A DNA stretch of 64,000 nucleotides from JBFHFS01 sp041583495 (GCA_041583495.1 JBFHFS010000015.1:1-64000), one strand, 5' to 3'; numbered from the stretch's first letter, positions 38,616 to 48,634 are shown. Notes: generated by a model from the letters alone, not told the origin. Translations and numbers: made by a program.

Positions 38616-39869
38616 TTATAACTCTTTAAGAAACAGGTTGCGCCATACTACACGGATGTTTCCGCCACTGTGAATCTGGAGGGCAATGCGACCTTTGGCC
38701 TGGCCAATCTTCTCATCGGTCAGGTCTACCATAGGTTCTCCATTTAGCCAGGTTTGTACATGGTCGCCTTCAAGGCGTATGCGCATGGTGTTCCATTCCC
38801 CATATTTGAGGATGTTTTCTTTTTCATCGGGAATCTGAACCAGCCACCCACGGCCATAGGATTCGTAGATGCCCCCGGAATCGTGGTTGGGGGGAGCTAC
38901 CTCCACCTGCCAGCCGGCTATCTTGGTGTCCTCAATGGTGCTGCGGAAGAAAATGCCACTGTTGCCATCGCTCTCTTGTTTGAATTCAACAGTCAGATCA
39001 AAGTCATCGAAGTACTCACGGGTAGCCAGGTACCCATACTCTTTTGCCGGGCCGCTTTCCGATACAATCAAGCTGTCTTCAACAAACCACTTTTCCTGAC
39101 CAAAGTTGATCCAGCCGGTGAGATCTTCCCCATTAAAGAGATTGTACTCTTTGGGTTCTTTAGGGAGCTCACGAACCTTTACATTTCTGAACCATACTTT
39201 GCTGCCATGATCCTGAAGGCAGAATTTGCCGCTTCTGGCCAATCCGTATTCGGGAGCGTTGTTCCACTTTCCTGCATTTTTGAGTTCAAACCATTCGTTT
39301 GTCCAGGCTTCGAATTCCACGATTTTTTCACCGTTGAGCCAATGCTCTACATGGCCATTGTCAAACAGGATGCGTGAGGAGTTCCATTGGCCGGCCGGTT
39401 TGATAATTTTTTTTGCCGGGTCGGCGGGATGCATGGCATAGTCGGCTCCGGTTTGTTGCCACACTTCCAGTTCCTGGGGAAAGTCCATGTCGTCTATCAT
39501 CTGGTATTCGGGTCCGGTAAGATAGGGGGCTCCAAATTTCTCGCCTTCAAGCACATGATACATTATTCCACTGTTTCCCTGGGCATCGATTTTCCATTCC
39601 CACGCAAGTTCGAAGTTGGCGAATTCCTGGGTGCTTACGATATCGCCGCCGATGTCACCTCCTTTGCCTAAGCCCACCAGGGTGCCGTCTTCGACGATCC
39701 ATCCCGAGAGGGTGTCTCCATTAAAGAGACGCCAGCCATTGGTGGTTTCTCCATCAAAGAGGAGCTGCCACCCTTCGGCCTGTTCCACCTGGCTCAAGGT
39801 GTTGTTCTTTTGTGTGCAGGCAACACAAAGTGTAAGCGTTAGGCCTAAAAGAAAAAGGATTTTTCTCAT
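38616..39869 (-). CDS. DUF1080 (3-keto-disaccharide hydrolase-like) lipoprotein, two domains
   Basis: A 417-residue lipoprotein: the N-terminal signal ends in the lipobox LCVAC (Cys18). Two DUF1080 concanavalin-like domains follow, at about residues 32-235 and 240-417, each starting with a Trp-rich LFDGE/LFNGEDLTGW-like motif and ending with a VWFRNVKVREL/VWRNLFLKEL strand. DUF1080 proteins include hydrolases acting on 3-keto-disaccharides. The stand-alone position gives no substrate clue. Confidence 0.9.
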   Translation of the reverse strand: MRKILFLLGLTLTLCVACTQKNNTLSQVEQAEGWQLLFDGETTNGWRLFNGDTLSGWIVEDGTLVGLGKGGDIGGDIVSTQEFANFELAWEWKIDAQGNSGIMYHVLEGEKFGAPYLTGPEYQMIDDMDFPQELEVWQQTGADYAMHPADPAKKIIKPAGQWNSSRILFDNGHVEHWLNGEKIVEFEAWTNEWFELKNAGKWNNAPEYGLARSGKFCLQDHGSKVWFRNVKVRELPKEPKEYNLFNGEDLTGWINFGQEKWFVEDSLIVSESGPAKEYGYLATREYFDDFDLTVEFKQESDGNSGIFFRSTIEDTKIAGWQVEVAPPNHDSGGIYESYGRGWLVQIPDEKENILKYGEWNTMRIRLEGDHVQTWLNGEPMVDLTDEKIGQAKGRIALQIHSGGNIRVVWRNLFLKEL

Positions 39870-40181
39870 TTCGGTAAAAGATTAGGTTATTAAATAATAT
39901 TACAAATATAATGGTATTCTCCAATAAAAAGAGCAATGGCACAGCCATATAGCTCGTGAATCCGGGGGAAGGCCATTTTCCTGAAAATCTGGCGTTAGCG
40001 CGTCAGGAGGGGTCTCCCGCCCTTATTTATGGCCGTCTTCTTTTCTCTTTGGCTCATCGGCCGGGGTCGTTTCCCAAAAATCAGCCAGGTGAAATGGGGA
40101 ATACGAAGACCTTTTGATAGAGTTCCACACGGGAGGACCGGTCATGAGTGGGTTAAGTGAGTAAAGAGGCAGGGAACAATA
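39870..40181. other. intergenic region, nothing recognised
   Basis: 312 bases between the DUF1080 gene and the response regulator, both on the minus strand. Apart from the candidate promoter at 39903, no gene, RNA or clear terminator was seen. Confidence 0.5.
39903..39910 (-). promoter_or_regulatory. candidate -7 promoter box for DUF1080 gene
   Basis: Minus-strand TATATTTG, a match to TAnnTTTG, 34 bases before the ATG; the upstream element is poor. Confidence 0.4.
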
Positions 40182-41345
40182 TCAGGCCAATGGTACCGCA
40201 TAAGTTTTTACATCCTCTCCGGTGATAGGACCGTTACACAGAATCAGTAACCGTTCGATCACGTTTCTGAATTCGCGGATGTTACCGGTCCAGGTCATCT
40301 TCTCCATGGCTTTTATGGCAGAGGGGTCGAACTCCTTGGCCGGGATCCCCAGCTCGGAAGATATGAGCTGGATGAAGTGATCGGTGAGCAGGGGGATGTC
40401 TTCCACCCGATCCTTTAAGGCGGGCACATTAATAAGGATGACACTCAGGCGGTGGTAGAGGTCCTCCCGAAAATGGCCTTCCTGGATCTCTTCCTGAAGG
40501 TTTTTATTGGTGGCCGCCAGTACCCGAACGTTTACCTTGATGGGTTTATCGCTGCCTACCCGGGAGATAATATTTTCCTGAAGAGCCCTGAGCACTTTTG
40601 CCTGGGCGGCAAGGCTCATGTCGCCTATCTCATCCAGAAAGATGGTTCCTCCATTGGCTTGTTCAAACTTGCCCTTGCGTTGCTTGATGGCTGAGGTGAA
40701 GGCTCCTTTTTCGTGGCCGAACAATTCACTCTCGATAAGTTCGGATGGGATGGCCGCACAGTTTACTTCAATGAATGGCTGATCGGCCCGGTTGCTTTTC
40801 TCGTGCAGCCAACGTGCCACCAGTTCTTTTCCGGTTCCATTTTGGCCGGTAATCAGCACGCGGGCATCGGTGGGGGCTACCTTGTCGATCATCTCCTTGA
40901 CGTGCTGCATAGCCTTGGAATCTCCTACCATGTCGTAGGTCTTGCTTACCTTGCGGCGGAGTACTTTGGTTTCGGTAACCAGATCTTTCCTTTCGAGGCC
41001 ATTGCGTATGGTCACCAAAAGGCGGTTGAGGTCCAGCGGCTTTTCGATGAAGTCGTAAGCTCCTTTTTTAATCGCTTCCACCGCCGTGTCGATATTGCCG
41101 TGGCCGGAGATCATGATGACCGGGACATCGTGGGTGGTTTCCATGATCTTTTCCAGGACCTCAATGCCATCCATATCCGGCATCTTAATATCGCACAGCA
41201 CCACATCCATTTTGTTGGCAGAGAATTTTTCCAGCCCTTCGGGTCCGTGTTCGGCCAACTCAACTTCATGGCCCTCGTATTCGAGAATCTCCTTGAGTGT
41301 GTTGCGAATGCTTTTTTGATCGTCGATGACTAATATTTTGGGCAT
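40182..41345 (-). CDS. NtrC-like response regulator without DNA-binding domain
   Basis: The 387-residue protein has a receiver domain (1-120) with phosphoacceptor Asp52 in [11 protein letters not shown], and a sigma-54-activator AAA+ domain (about 135-370) with Walker A GQNGTGKE, the sigma-54-contact loop GAFTSA, Walker [11 protein letters not shown] and the sensor II region [15 protein letters not shown]. It ends about 20 residues after that, so the Fis-type helix-turn-helix of NtrC relatives is missing. It may act from solution on sigma-54 polymerase. It follows ppx by ten bases; no histidine kinase is adjacent. Confidence 0.9.
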   Translation of the reverse strand: MPKILVIDDQKSIRNTLKEILEYEGHEVELAEHGPEGLEKFSANKMDVVLCDIKMPDMDGIEVLEKIMETTHDVPVIMISGHGNIDTAVEAIKKGAYDFIEKPLDLNRLLVTIRNGLERKDLVTETKVLRRKVSKTYDMVGDSKAMQHVKEMIDKVAPTDARVLITGQNGTGKELVARWLHEKSNRADQPFIEVNCAAIPSELIESELFGHEKGAFTSAIKQRKGKFEQANGGTIFLDEIGDMSLAAQAKVLRALQENIISRVGSDKPIKVNVRVLAATNKNLQEEIQEGHFREDLYHRLSVILINVPALKDRVEDIPLLTDHFIQLISSELGIPAKEFDPSAIKAMEKMTWTGNIREFRNVIERLLILCNGPITGEDVKTYAVPLA

Positions 41346-41355
41346 AGAGTGTTCT

Positions 41356-42297
41356 TTAGCGCTGATCTTTAACTATTTGCAGTATGGCACCTTCCTTGAG
41401 AGAGAAGGCGCATTGCCAAATCTCTTTCATTTTAAGTTCGTTGATGACAAACTGCACGATGATGCTCGCCGGCACAATGCTGTCTACCCGATGGGGTTCC
41501 ATCCCGGGCATAATTCTACGTTGATCGGCCACGGATTCGGTTAGTTTCTGATGGATATCATTAATATACCTGGGCTCAAGCTTCATGGAAGAAAGCTTGG
41601 AGAGGTCTATCAGGGGATAGTGTTTTTTTGACAACAAGGCAGCGATGGTATCGAATGACCCGGAGGAACCGACGAGTTTTTGAACAGGAAATTTCTTAAC
41701 CGCTTCGAACAGGGTTTTGAGTTCGTTTTTCAGGTGTTTTTGAATCGCTTTAACCTCTTCTTTTTGAATGGGGTCGGAGGGTTGGAACTGCTCAAGCAGA
41801 CGTGCCACCCCCAGGTTGTAACTGTGTTTCCAGGCCACGCCAATGCGGTTGGCGATGATAAATTCGATGCTGCCCCCACCAATATCGATGATAAGGATGT
41901 ATTCGTCGTTAATGGGGAACACCTGTTTAACCCCATCAAAGATGAATTGTGCTTCCTCGTCGCCTTCAATAATTCGGATGGAAAGGCCCAGCTCATTCCG
42001 GACACGTTTCACAAAATCGCCTCCGTTACTGGCACTGCGAATGGCTGAGGTGGCAAAGCAGAAGATGCTGTCTACTTCATACTCTGAGATGGTAATCAGG
42101 TGCGTGCGCAGAGCCTCCAGTCCGCGTTCAATAGCTTCGGGGGTAATGGTGGCTTTATGGATCCCTCCTTTACCCAGTTTGGCAGGGTATTTGGTTTCGA
42201 GTAGTATCTGATAGGTATCGTCCTTTTTTACTTCCGTAATCAGGAGGTTAAAGGTGTTGGTTCCCAGGTCGATAATGGCAATTCGGTTGTTCTTCAT
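41356..42297 (-). CDS. Ppx/GppA family phosphatase
   Basis: Exopolyphosphatase/pppGpp phosphatase family, with an ASKHA actin-like fold. The 313-residue protein has the N-terminal IIDLGTNTFNLLI phosphate loop, FCFATSAIRSASNG near residue 85, GDEEAQF near residue 120 and the second phosphate loop IIDIGGGSIEF near residue 143. It is the short form without the C-terminal HD domain. It is co-directional with mscS upstream (107 bases) and the NtrC-like regulator downstream (ten bases). Whether it acts on polyphosphate or pppGpp cannot be told. Confidence 0.92.
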   Translation of the reverse strand: MKNNRIAIIDLGTNTFNLLITEVKKDDTYQILLETKYPAKLGKGGIHKATITPEAIERGLEALRTHLITISEYEVDSIFCFATSAIRSASNGGDFVKRVRNELGLSIRIIEGDEEAQFIFDGVKQVFPINDEYILIIDIGGGSIEFIIANRIGVAWKHSYNLGVARLLEQFQPSDPIQKEEVKAIQKHLKNELKTLFEAVKKFPVQKLVGSSGSFDTIAALLSKKHYPLIDLSKLSSMKLEPRYINDIHQKLTESVADQRRIMPGMEPHRVDSIVPASIIVQFVINELKMKEIWQCAFSLKEGAILQIVKDQR

Positions 42298-42404
42298 AAG
42301 GCAATTTGAGAAAATGCAATCAAAGTTACAAAATTCATTGGTTGAGACAGTCTTGTTGGTGGTGGAAAAGATGTTTTAATTTTTCAATGTCAGTTGTGGT
42401 GTTC

Positions 42405-43457
42405 TTATTTCTTCGATTCTGCATCCCTGGTTTCAATGGCTTCCTCTATTTTGCGTTTGGTTTCTTCCAATTTGGTGATAATGGCCTTGATCTTTTCAAT
42501 TTTAGATTCCGATTTCTCATTTTTAAGACTGGTCCTTAAGTCCTGTGTCTTTTTTTCAATCTCCTGAATGGTCTCTTTTTTAATCTCAATTTTTTCTGAT
42601 TCAATCGCTTTGTCAAAGATTAACTCCTCGGGCGCGGTTTCTTCCATTTCCGGTTCCCCGGCGAAATGTTTTGGAGGAATAAAAATGGTTTCATCTATTC
42701 TTCGCTGGTTCATAAAGGAAGGGGAGACAATTTCTATATGTTCTTCGTGAAGAAGGTCTATGACCATTTCATTTAAAACCGAGTGGGTGCTAAAAAATTT
42801 AGCGCTGTCCTCCAGAAAGCCATGTATTTTATAGGTGACCGAAAAGTCGCCTAACTCGGTTATGTAAACATAGGGTTCTTTAAGTCCGGCCCCCTCGGCC
42901 GCCTTTTTGAGTGCTTGCTCGATTTTGATCCTGGGTTCATTGTAGCCTAACGAAACAGAAGTGGATATCACCGAGTTTGATTTTCGGGTTAGCTTAACGG
43001 GATGGGTGGCAATAAAAAGGTTCGGAATGGTTACGAAATTGCTGTCTTCGAGCTGAATCTCGGTATGATAGATGCCTTTCTTGGTTACTCTTCCCTGGAG
43101 GTCCATGATGTTTATCAGATCTCCATTTCTAAAGCGATCCATGGCGTTGTTCATGATTCCGGCTATCAAATTCCCCAGAACGGTGGTGGAACTTAAGGCG
43201 ATGGCGGCACTTATGATGATTCCCAGAAAGCTGAGGATTTGTCCTTTTAGATTTTTGTCAATGGGCAATGATAAGATGAAGGTCAATATGCCGGTGAGGA
43301 TGAGGATGAAGGAGATGGTTCCCTGTTTGATTCTTTTCGAGTCGTGGGTGGATTTCATCGTACGAAAGATCCAAGCATTTAAAACCAAAGCCAAAATCAG
43401 AAGGATTACGATGCCCGTGGAGGCAAAAATGGATTGTAAAATAGCTGAAGAGTCCAT
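42405..43457 (-). CDS. MscS-family mechanosensitive channel
   Basis: A 350-residue small-conductance channel. Three membrane segments lie in residues 12-30, 48-66 and 76-110, the last with the pore-lining glycine/alanine pattern (LGNLIAGIMNNAMDRF), followed by the MscS beta domain (GDLINIMDLQGRVTKKGIYHT..., about 110-165) and the mixed cytoplasmic domain. A charged Lys/Glu coiled-coil tail (about 285-350) extends the usual length. It is the first gene of a minus-strand run mscS-ppx-regulator. Confidence 0.92.
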   Translation of the reverse strand: MDSSAILQSIFASTGIVILLILALVLNAWIFRTMKSTHDSKRIKQGTISFILILTGILTFILSLPIDKNLKGQILSFLGIIISAAIALSSTTVLGNLIAGIMNNAMDRFRNGDLINIMDLQGRVTKKGIYHTEIQLEDSNFVTIPNLFIATHPVKLTRKSNSVISTSVSLGYNEPRIKIEQALKKAAEGAGLKEPYVYITELGDFSVTYKIHGFLEDSAKFFSTHSVLNEMVIDLLHEEHIEIVSPSFMNQRRIDETIFIPPKHFAGEPEMEETAPEELIFDKAIESEKIEIKKETIQEIEKKTQDLRTSLKNEKSESKIEKIKAIITKLEETKRKIEEAIETRDAESKK

Positions 43458-43610
43458 AGCTGGTTATGTTTTAATTGTTAGCTCAGGTGGGCTTTATTTT
43501 TTTTTAGCAGGCTGCTTAAGTTAATCATTGTGCTCCCCGCTGTTTTATTTCTATCTTATGGTCTATTAATAAGTAAACAACTCTCTCCTCGTTCTGTTAA
43601 GATAAAGTAT

Positions 43611-44261
43611 ATGGATTGTATCTTATGCCGCCATGCGATTGGCACTTCCAACATTATAAAAGGGCCTCTCGGGCACGATTATTACTGTTGTCCCCATTGT
43701 GAGCTGGTCTTTTTGGATCCGTCCCAACGCCTTTCTCTTTCAGAAGAAAGGAAGGAATATGAGGCCCATGAAAATTCGCCCGACTCGTCGGGTTATGTTG
43801 CCTTTTTAAACCGGGCCATCGGGCCTGCCTTGTCTTTTTTACCCGCTAAAGCCAAAGGCCTGGATTATGGGAGTGGCCCGGGGCCTGCCCTGTCGGTGGT
43901 TTTGAAGTCACATGGGTTTTTCTGCGACAACTACGATCCTTTTTATGGCCCGCCGTTGGAAAAAGGTCCTTACGGGTTCGTGTTTTCCACCGAGTGTTTC
44001 GAGCATTTTTTTAATCCGGTTGAAGATCTTAACCGGATTGATAAGATTCTTAGTCCCGGTGGTATTTTAATCGTTATGACGCTTCTAAGAACCTCAGAGA
44101 CCGATTTTGGTTCCTGGTTTTATGCCCGTGATCGCTCCCATGTTTTGTTTTACACCATGTCCACCTTTAAATACATTGCGCAAAGATGGGGATATCAATG
44201 GCTCTGGGATGATGGTGAGCGGGTGGTGATTCTTCAAAAGCATTCTCATTTGCCTGAGTAG
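43611..44261 (+). CDS. class I SAM-dependent methyltransferase with N-terminal zinc ribbon
   Basis: Start placed at 43611 (MDCILCRHAIG), since the zinc-ribbon residues begin there; an upstream in-frame ATG at 43530 would add a hydrophobic 27-residue stretch. The 216-residue protein has four cysteines as CxxC (residues 3-6) and CCPHC (about 25-29), then a Rossmann methyltransferase domain with GLDYGSGPGPALS as SAM loop and FVFSTECFEHFF as post-loop motif. Substrate unknown. Its 3' end overlaps the convergent ABC permease gene by 16 bases. Confidence 0.85.
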   Translation: MDCILCRHAIGTSNIIKGPLGHDYYCCPHCELVFLDPSQRLSLSEERKEYEAHENSPDSSGYVAFLNRAIGPALSFLPAKAKGLDYGSGPGPALSVVLKSHGFFCDNYDPFYGPPLEKGPYGFVFSTECFEHFFNPVEDLNRIDKILSPGGILIVMTLLRTSETDFGSWFYARDRSHVLFYTMSTFKYIAQRWGYQWLWDDGERVVILQKHSHLPE

Positions 44262-45592
44262 CGGAACCATTTCCAGAGTTCCTTGTAATTCACCTTTTTG
44301 CCATACATCAAGATCCCCGTGCGATAAATGCGGGCTGCAAACCAGGTGGTGAGAATAAAACCGCCGATGAGCAGAACCATGGAGAGCAAAAGCTCCCAAA
44401 GAGGGACGTTAAATGGAATGCGTGCCATCATCACAATGGGCGAGGTGAAGGGAACCATGCTGAACCAGAACGCCAGGTCACTGCCCGGGTTGCGATAGGC
44501 CATCATAGCCACGTACAGCGCCAGGATGATCGGCAGGGTAATGGGGAGCATAAATTGCTGCTGGTCGGTTTCGTTGTCGATGGCTGCCCCAACGGCGGCA
44601 AAGAGTGCCGCATAGAGCAGGTAACCACCAAAAAAATAGAAGACAAACAACAGGAGGGTTTTGATGGGTTCCATACTTTTCACCATCTCCATGATGCCGG
44701 AAAAGCTAAAGTCATCCTGCAGAGGGGCTACCTGATCGCCCGCCATGCCCTGTTGCATCATCTCCATTTGGGCCTGCGTCTGGTTGGGGATGGGCGAGTC
44801 GGAAAAGAAGGCCACCTTTACCCCATTTACAATGATTACTGTGAGTACTACCCAAAGCAATATCTGCGTGAGGGCCACCAAGGCAATGCCGATGATTTTG
44901 CCCATCATCAGCTGAAAGGGTTTCACCGACGATATGATGACCTCCACGATGCGGTTTGTTTTCTCTTCCATAACGCCCCGCATAACCTGTGCCCCATAGA
45001 TGAAAATAAACATGTAGGACATAAAGGCAAATACGATGCTGATGATCATTGTGAGCTCTGTGGAGCTTTTGCTCTCGGTACCATCTTCGCCCACTTTGAT
45101 GGTGCCCAGGTTTATTTTAACCTGATCCAGCTGAGCAACGATCTCATCGAGGCCCTCTATCTGAAAGGATTTGAGCTTCTGGTCTTCCAGGTACGATTCC
45201 AGGCTCCGGCGTACATGGTTCTTTACGTCTACGGTAATTTGAGCATCGGAGTAAATGGCAATGGCACTTGGGTTGACCAGCAAATCCTCATCAATGACCA
45301 AAAAAGCATAATAATCCTGGTTTTTGAAGTCGCTTTTAAGCGTCTCCTCCTGTTCCCGGGGAACAAATTTGAATTTGAGCAGTTCAGTGTTCTCAATCTG
45401 GTTGGTGTAAAGACCTGTTTGGTCAATAACGGCGATTGTTTTCTCTTCACTGTCTTCCATCGTGGCCATCCAGGCAGGCACCACCAGCATCGCCGCAAAA
45501 AGGATGGGGCCCAGAAGGGACATGATGATGAAGCTTTTCTTGCGGACCCTGGAAAGATATTCCCGGCTGATTATAAGTGGAACCTTATTCAT
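44246..45592 (-). CDS. ABC-2 type transporter permease (NatB-like)
   Basis: A 448-residue permease with one N-terminal membrane helix (about 20-42), a periplasmic domain (about 45-170), and a C-terminal block of five or six helices (about 180-430), the ABC-2/DUF3526-like architecture of Na+/drug efflux NatB proteins. The ATPase subunit is encoded 24 bases upstream, transcribed first. The substrate is unknown. Confidence 0.9.
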   Translation of the reverse strand: MNKVPLIISREYLSRVRKKSFIIMSLLGPILFAAMLVVPAWMATMEDSEEKTIAVIDQTGLYTNQIENTELLKFKFVPREQEETLKSDFKNQDYYAFLVIDEDLLVNPSAIAIYSDAQITVDVKNHVRRSLESYLEDQKLKSFQIEGLDEIVAQLDQVKINLGTIKVGEDGTESKSSTELTMIISIVFAFMSYMFIFIYGAQVMRGVMEEKTNRIVEVIISSVKPFQLMMGKIIGIALVALTQILLWVVLTVIIVNGVKVAFFSDSPIPNQTQAQMEMMQQGMAGDQVAPLQDDFSFSGIMEMVKSMEPIKTLLLFVFYFFGGYLLYAALFAAVGAAIDNETDQQQFMLPITLPIILALYVAMMAYRNPGSDLAFWFSMVPFTSPIVMMARIPFNVPLWELLLSMVLLIGGFILTTWFAARIYRTGILMYGKKVNYKELWKWFRYSGK

Positions 45593-45616
45593 TTTTTTAT
45601 ACTTTGATTGACTGCG

Positions 45617-46534
45617 TTATTTGTTTTGACTCACCGCTTGAATGAATACGTCGTTCATACTGGGAAGAAGTTCCTGGCAGGCGTGAATGGAGCAATGACT
45701 CATGATGCTTTGGAGTACCTGATTCAACGACTCGTCTGGTTTGAGTTTAACCAGCGCCGAATGGTGGCCGTTTGTTTGATCTATCTGACGTAATTGGAAG
45801 TTGTTGGTGAGTTGTTGTTCAACCTCCCGGGCGTTGCCTGAGAAATCGATGCGAACCAGATTTTGCTTGTACTGGTTTCTGATGTCGTACACAGGGCCTG
45901 TGATGAGGGTTTTGGCATGATCGATTAGGGTGATGTGATCGCACAACTCCTCTACCGAGCCCATGTTATGGGTGGAAAAGATGATGGTGGACCCTTTCTT
46001 TTTGAGGTCCAGTATCTCATCTTTTAACAGAGAGGCGTTAATGGGATCAAATCCACTGAAAGGCTCGTCGAAAATCAACAGCGAGGGTTCGTGGAGGATG
46101 GTGACCACAAACTGAACTTTTTGAGCCATGCCCTTGGATAGTTCCTCTACTTTTTTGTTCCACCAGGGTTGAATCTCAAATTTTTCGAACCAGTATTTTA
46201 ATCTTTTAAGGGCTTCGTTGCGTGAGAGTCCTTTTAGCTGTGCCAGATAAAGCGCCTGTTCACCAACCTTCATCTTTTTGTAGAGACCCCGTTCTTCGGG
46301 CAGATAGCCAATTCTCATGACATCAGAGGAGGTAAGCGGGTGACCGTCTAAAAACAATTGGCCTTCATCGGGTCCGGTGATTTGATTGATGATGCGGATG
46401 AGGGTGGTTTTCCCGGCTCCGTTTGGTCCCAGTAATCCAAAGATGGAATTTTGGGGAACGTCAATGCTTACTTTGTCGAGGGCCAGGTGATTGGCGAACT
46501 TTTTGACAATACCTCTGGCTTCTAAAAACGCCAT
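45617..46534 (-). CDS. ABC transporter ATP-binding protein (NatA-like)
   Basis: ATPase partner of the downstream permease, 305 residues. Walker A GPNGAGKTT near residue 38, a signature motif ELSKGMAQKVQ near residue 130, and Walker B LLIFDEPFSGFDP near residue 153. A C-terminal DUF4162-like extension (about 225-305) is typical for NatA-like exporters. A good promoter with both boxes lies 40-75 bases upstream (46577-46607). Confidence 0.94.
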   Translation of the reverse strand: MAFLEARGIVKKFANHLALDKVSIDVPQNSIFGLLGPNGAGKTTLIRIINQITGPDEGQLFLDGHPLTSSDVMRIGYLPEERGLYKKMKVGEQALYLAQLKGLSRNEALKRLKYWFEKFEIQPWWNKKVEELSKGMAQKVQFVVTILHEPSLLIFDEPFSGFDPINASLLKDEILDLKKKGSTIIFSTHNMGSVEELCDHITLIDHAKTLITGPVYDIRNQYKQNLVRIDFSGNAREVEQQLTNNFQLRQIDQTNGHHSALVKLKPDESLNQVLQSIMSHCSIHACQELLPSMNDVFIQAVSQNK

Positions 46535-46881
46535 AGTGAATGGGTTTGGGGAATAAATTTAGGAATTGAATATTGTCAAATTTAAGTTATTGACGTCACA
46601 TTTGCAAGGATTGGCCCGCCCTGTTTATTTGAGGTTAAGGACCTTTCGGGTGTGTGGGTGTTGTTGGTTCATAAATGGAAAGTAAGTAATGGGCGGCGGC
46701 ATGGGTTACAGGCACTTTCCCTGGGTGGGTTTTGTTGGCTGAACAATTGAAGTGGGTTGCCCTGAGCGGTGAGGGTATACCGATGACATTAACCGGGGAG
46801 AGGGGACAGAGCCTCCGGGGTTGTTCTCTGACAGCTTTGCTGAATGAGGGGTATTGGTCAGCCCCGGGTAGAGGCTTCTCT
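46535..46881. other. intergenic region with ABC exporter promoter
   Basis: 347 bases between DUF6146 and the ABC operon. Only the promoter at 46577-46607 is recognised. An open plus-strand frame at 46732-46947 overlaps the DUF6146 gene and has no protein character. Confidence 0.5.
46577..46607 (-). promoter_or_regulatory. promoter of the ABC exporter operon
   Basis: Minus strand: TTG at 46607-46605, a 20-base spacer, then TAAATTTG at 46584-46577. This matches the Bacteroidota TTTG-N19/20-TAnnTTTG promoter. An eight-base palindrome TGACGTCA (46591-46598) sits in the spacer. Transcription would start near 46571. Confidence 0.6.
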
Positions 46882-47340
46882 TTATCTGCCCCGGTTGATC
46901 AGAACAATGCCGTATTCTTTTTTGATGAACTGGAAATAATAATATAGGCGGTAGTTGAGGTCCATCCCATAGTCGATAAACGGTTGGTAATCGATCTCCG
47001 TTTCATAAAAACTACCGTAGCGCATGGGGTTGCGATGTCTTTGGTTCCACTCCAATACATATTGCTTGTTCCAGTTTTCATAATACTCCTGGCTGTAAAA
47101 ATTTGCCGAGGGCTGACTCGCCAGGAAAGACTCAAACCGGGGATCGATAACGATTAATTCATAAGTGGTGCTGTCTTCATCTTCGACCACCTCAACAGTT
47201 TGATTGGGCGCCATGACCTCTTTGGTGCTGTGGCAGGAGGTCAAAAAAAGCAGGAAAAACAAAAGGAGTAGCAACAATCCATTAAATAGATTTAAAAGAT
47301 GCCCTGCCATTACTCCGGGATTCGATGTTTGCGCTTTCAT
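46882..47340 (-). CDS. DUF6146 family lipoprotein
   Basis: A 152-residue predicted lipoprotein with a hydrophobic leucine-rich helix (about residues 16-33) ending in the lipobox LTSC (Cys36). The mature part is rich in Tyr and Asn and carries the family pattern IDPRFESFLAS, FYSQEYYENWNKQYV and FYETEIDYQP, known in Bacteroidota as DUF6146. Function unknown. An internal start at Met11 is possible. Confidence 0.8.
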   Translation of the reverse strand: MKAQTSNPGVMAGHLLNLFNGLLLLLLFFLLFLTSCHSTKEVMAPNQTVEVVEDEDSTTYELIVIDPRFESFLASQPSANFYSQEYYENWNKQYVLEWNQRHRNPMRYGSFYETEIDYQPFIDYGMDLNYRLYYYFQFIKKEYGIVLINRGR

Positions 47341-47413
47341 GTTGTTGTTAAGTTAATTGCCTGACGGCATTTATACTCTTATATAATACACAACATTTAT
47401 GTCGCCCATTTGT

Positions 47414-48553
47414 TTATAAAACCCCCTTGGTACTAGGGAGTTGGTCGCTAAAGATATCTCTGCGGATGGCCATTTTTATGGCACGTGCCAAAGCTTTGAA
47501 GATCCCTTCAATTTTGTGGTGTTCGTTGGTTCCTTTGGCTTTGATGTAAAGATTGCATCCGGCCGTGTCGGTGAAGCTTTTAAAAAAGTGGTAAAACATT
47601 TCAGTAGGCAGGTCACCGATTTTTTCGCGTTTGAATTTGACTTTCCATACCAGCCAGGGTCGTCCCCCGAAATCCAGAGCCAGGTGTGCCAGGCAGTCGT
47701 CCATGGGGAGGGAGAATCCGTAACGTTCGAGACCCCGTTTGTCGCCCAGTGCTTTTTTAAAGGCTTCGCCCAGTGCCAGCGCCGTGTCTTCGATGGTGTG
47801 ATGTTCGTCCACCTCCAGGTCGCCTTTTACCTGAATAGAGAGGTCGCAACCGGCATGTCGGCCGATTTGGTCGAGCATGTGATCAAAGAATGCTAAACCT
47901 GTTTGGATATTGGTTTTTCCCGTTCCGTCGAGATTGAGCTTAATGTCGATTTGGGTCTCAGCCGTATGTCGGCTGATGGTGGCGGTGCGTTCTTTGGTGA
48001 AGAGGAAAGCGGTAATCTCGTCCCAGGTGGTGGTGCAAAGCGCACAAACCTCTTCGAGTCCTTCTTTTTTGAGCAGGGGGGCGGCGGTGGCTTTGTCCTG
48101 AAGAAGGATGGCTTTGCACCCCAGGTTTTTTGCCAGCTCCACATCCGTGAGCCGATCCCCGATCACGAGTGATTCGGGAAGGTTGTAAGAGGGCGATTGA
48201 TATTCGGTTAATAGACCCGTGCGCGGCTTGCGGGTGGGGGCATTGTCCTCAGGGAATGACCGGTCGATGTGAATTTGGCTGAACTGAATGCCTTCACCCC
48301 TAAGGGTCTCCAGCATTTTGTTTTGTGCCGGCCAAAAAGTGTCTTCCGGAAACGAAGGGGTTCCCAAACCATCCTGATTGGATACCATGGCCAGTTCGAA
48401 GTCCAGGTCGCGTGCAATTTTTTGGAGGTTGCCAATTGCTCCGGGAACAAAGGAAAGTTTTTCCAGACTGTCAATCTGAAAATCGGTGGGGGGCTCTATG
48501 ATTATGGTGCCATCGCGGTCGATGAAGAGGACTCTTTTGGGGACTGTTTCCAT
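47414..48553 (-). CDS. hisB: bifunctional histidinol-phosphatase / imidazoleglycerol-phosphate dehydratase
   Basis: Carries steps 6 and 8 of histidine synthesis. The 379-residue protein has an N-terminal HAD phosphatase domain (1-165) with LFIDRDGTI and a C-terminal dehydratase domain (about 185-379) with the paired metal-binding motifs DEHHTIED and TNEHHKIEG. It is last in the his run, separated from hisC by a secreted hydrolase gene; no hisH, hisA, hisF or hisI follows. Confidence 0.96.
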   Translation of the reverse strand: METVPKRVLFIDRDGTIIIEPPTDFQIDSLEKLSFVPGAIGNLQKIARDLDFELAMVSNQDGLGTPSFPEDTFWPAQNKMLETLRGEGIQFSQIHIDRSFPEDNAPTRKPRTGLLTEYQSPSYNLPESLVIGDRLTDVELAKNLGCKAILLQDKATAAPLLKKEGLEEVCALCTTTWDEITAFLFTKERTATISRHTAETQIDIKLNLDGTGKTNIQTGLAFFDHMLDQIGRHAGCDLSIQVKGDLEVDEHHTIEDTALALGEAFKKALGDKRGLERYGFSLPMDDCLAHLALDFGGRPWLVWKVKFKREKIGDLPTEMFYHFFKSFTDTAGCNLYIKAKGTNEHHKIEGIFKALARAIKMAIRRDIFSDQLPSTKGVL

Positions 48554-48634
48554 GGTTGGAATTTTTTTTGTGTGGTGGTTAAGGTTCCGGGCTCAGGGTT
48601 TTGGGCTTAGAATTATGTTTTTTCACAACTAAAC

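Noticed and set aside
41385..41399. TGGCAC...TTGA resembling a sigma-54 -24/-12 promoter
   Set aside because: The -12 GC is GA, it lies inside the ppx coding region, and it points against the local genes.
44555..45607. 350-codon open frame on the plus strand opposite the ABC permease
   Set aside because: Its translation has no recognisable fold and is the complement of a clear permease gene; a codon-bias shadow.
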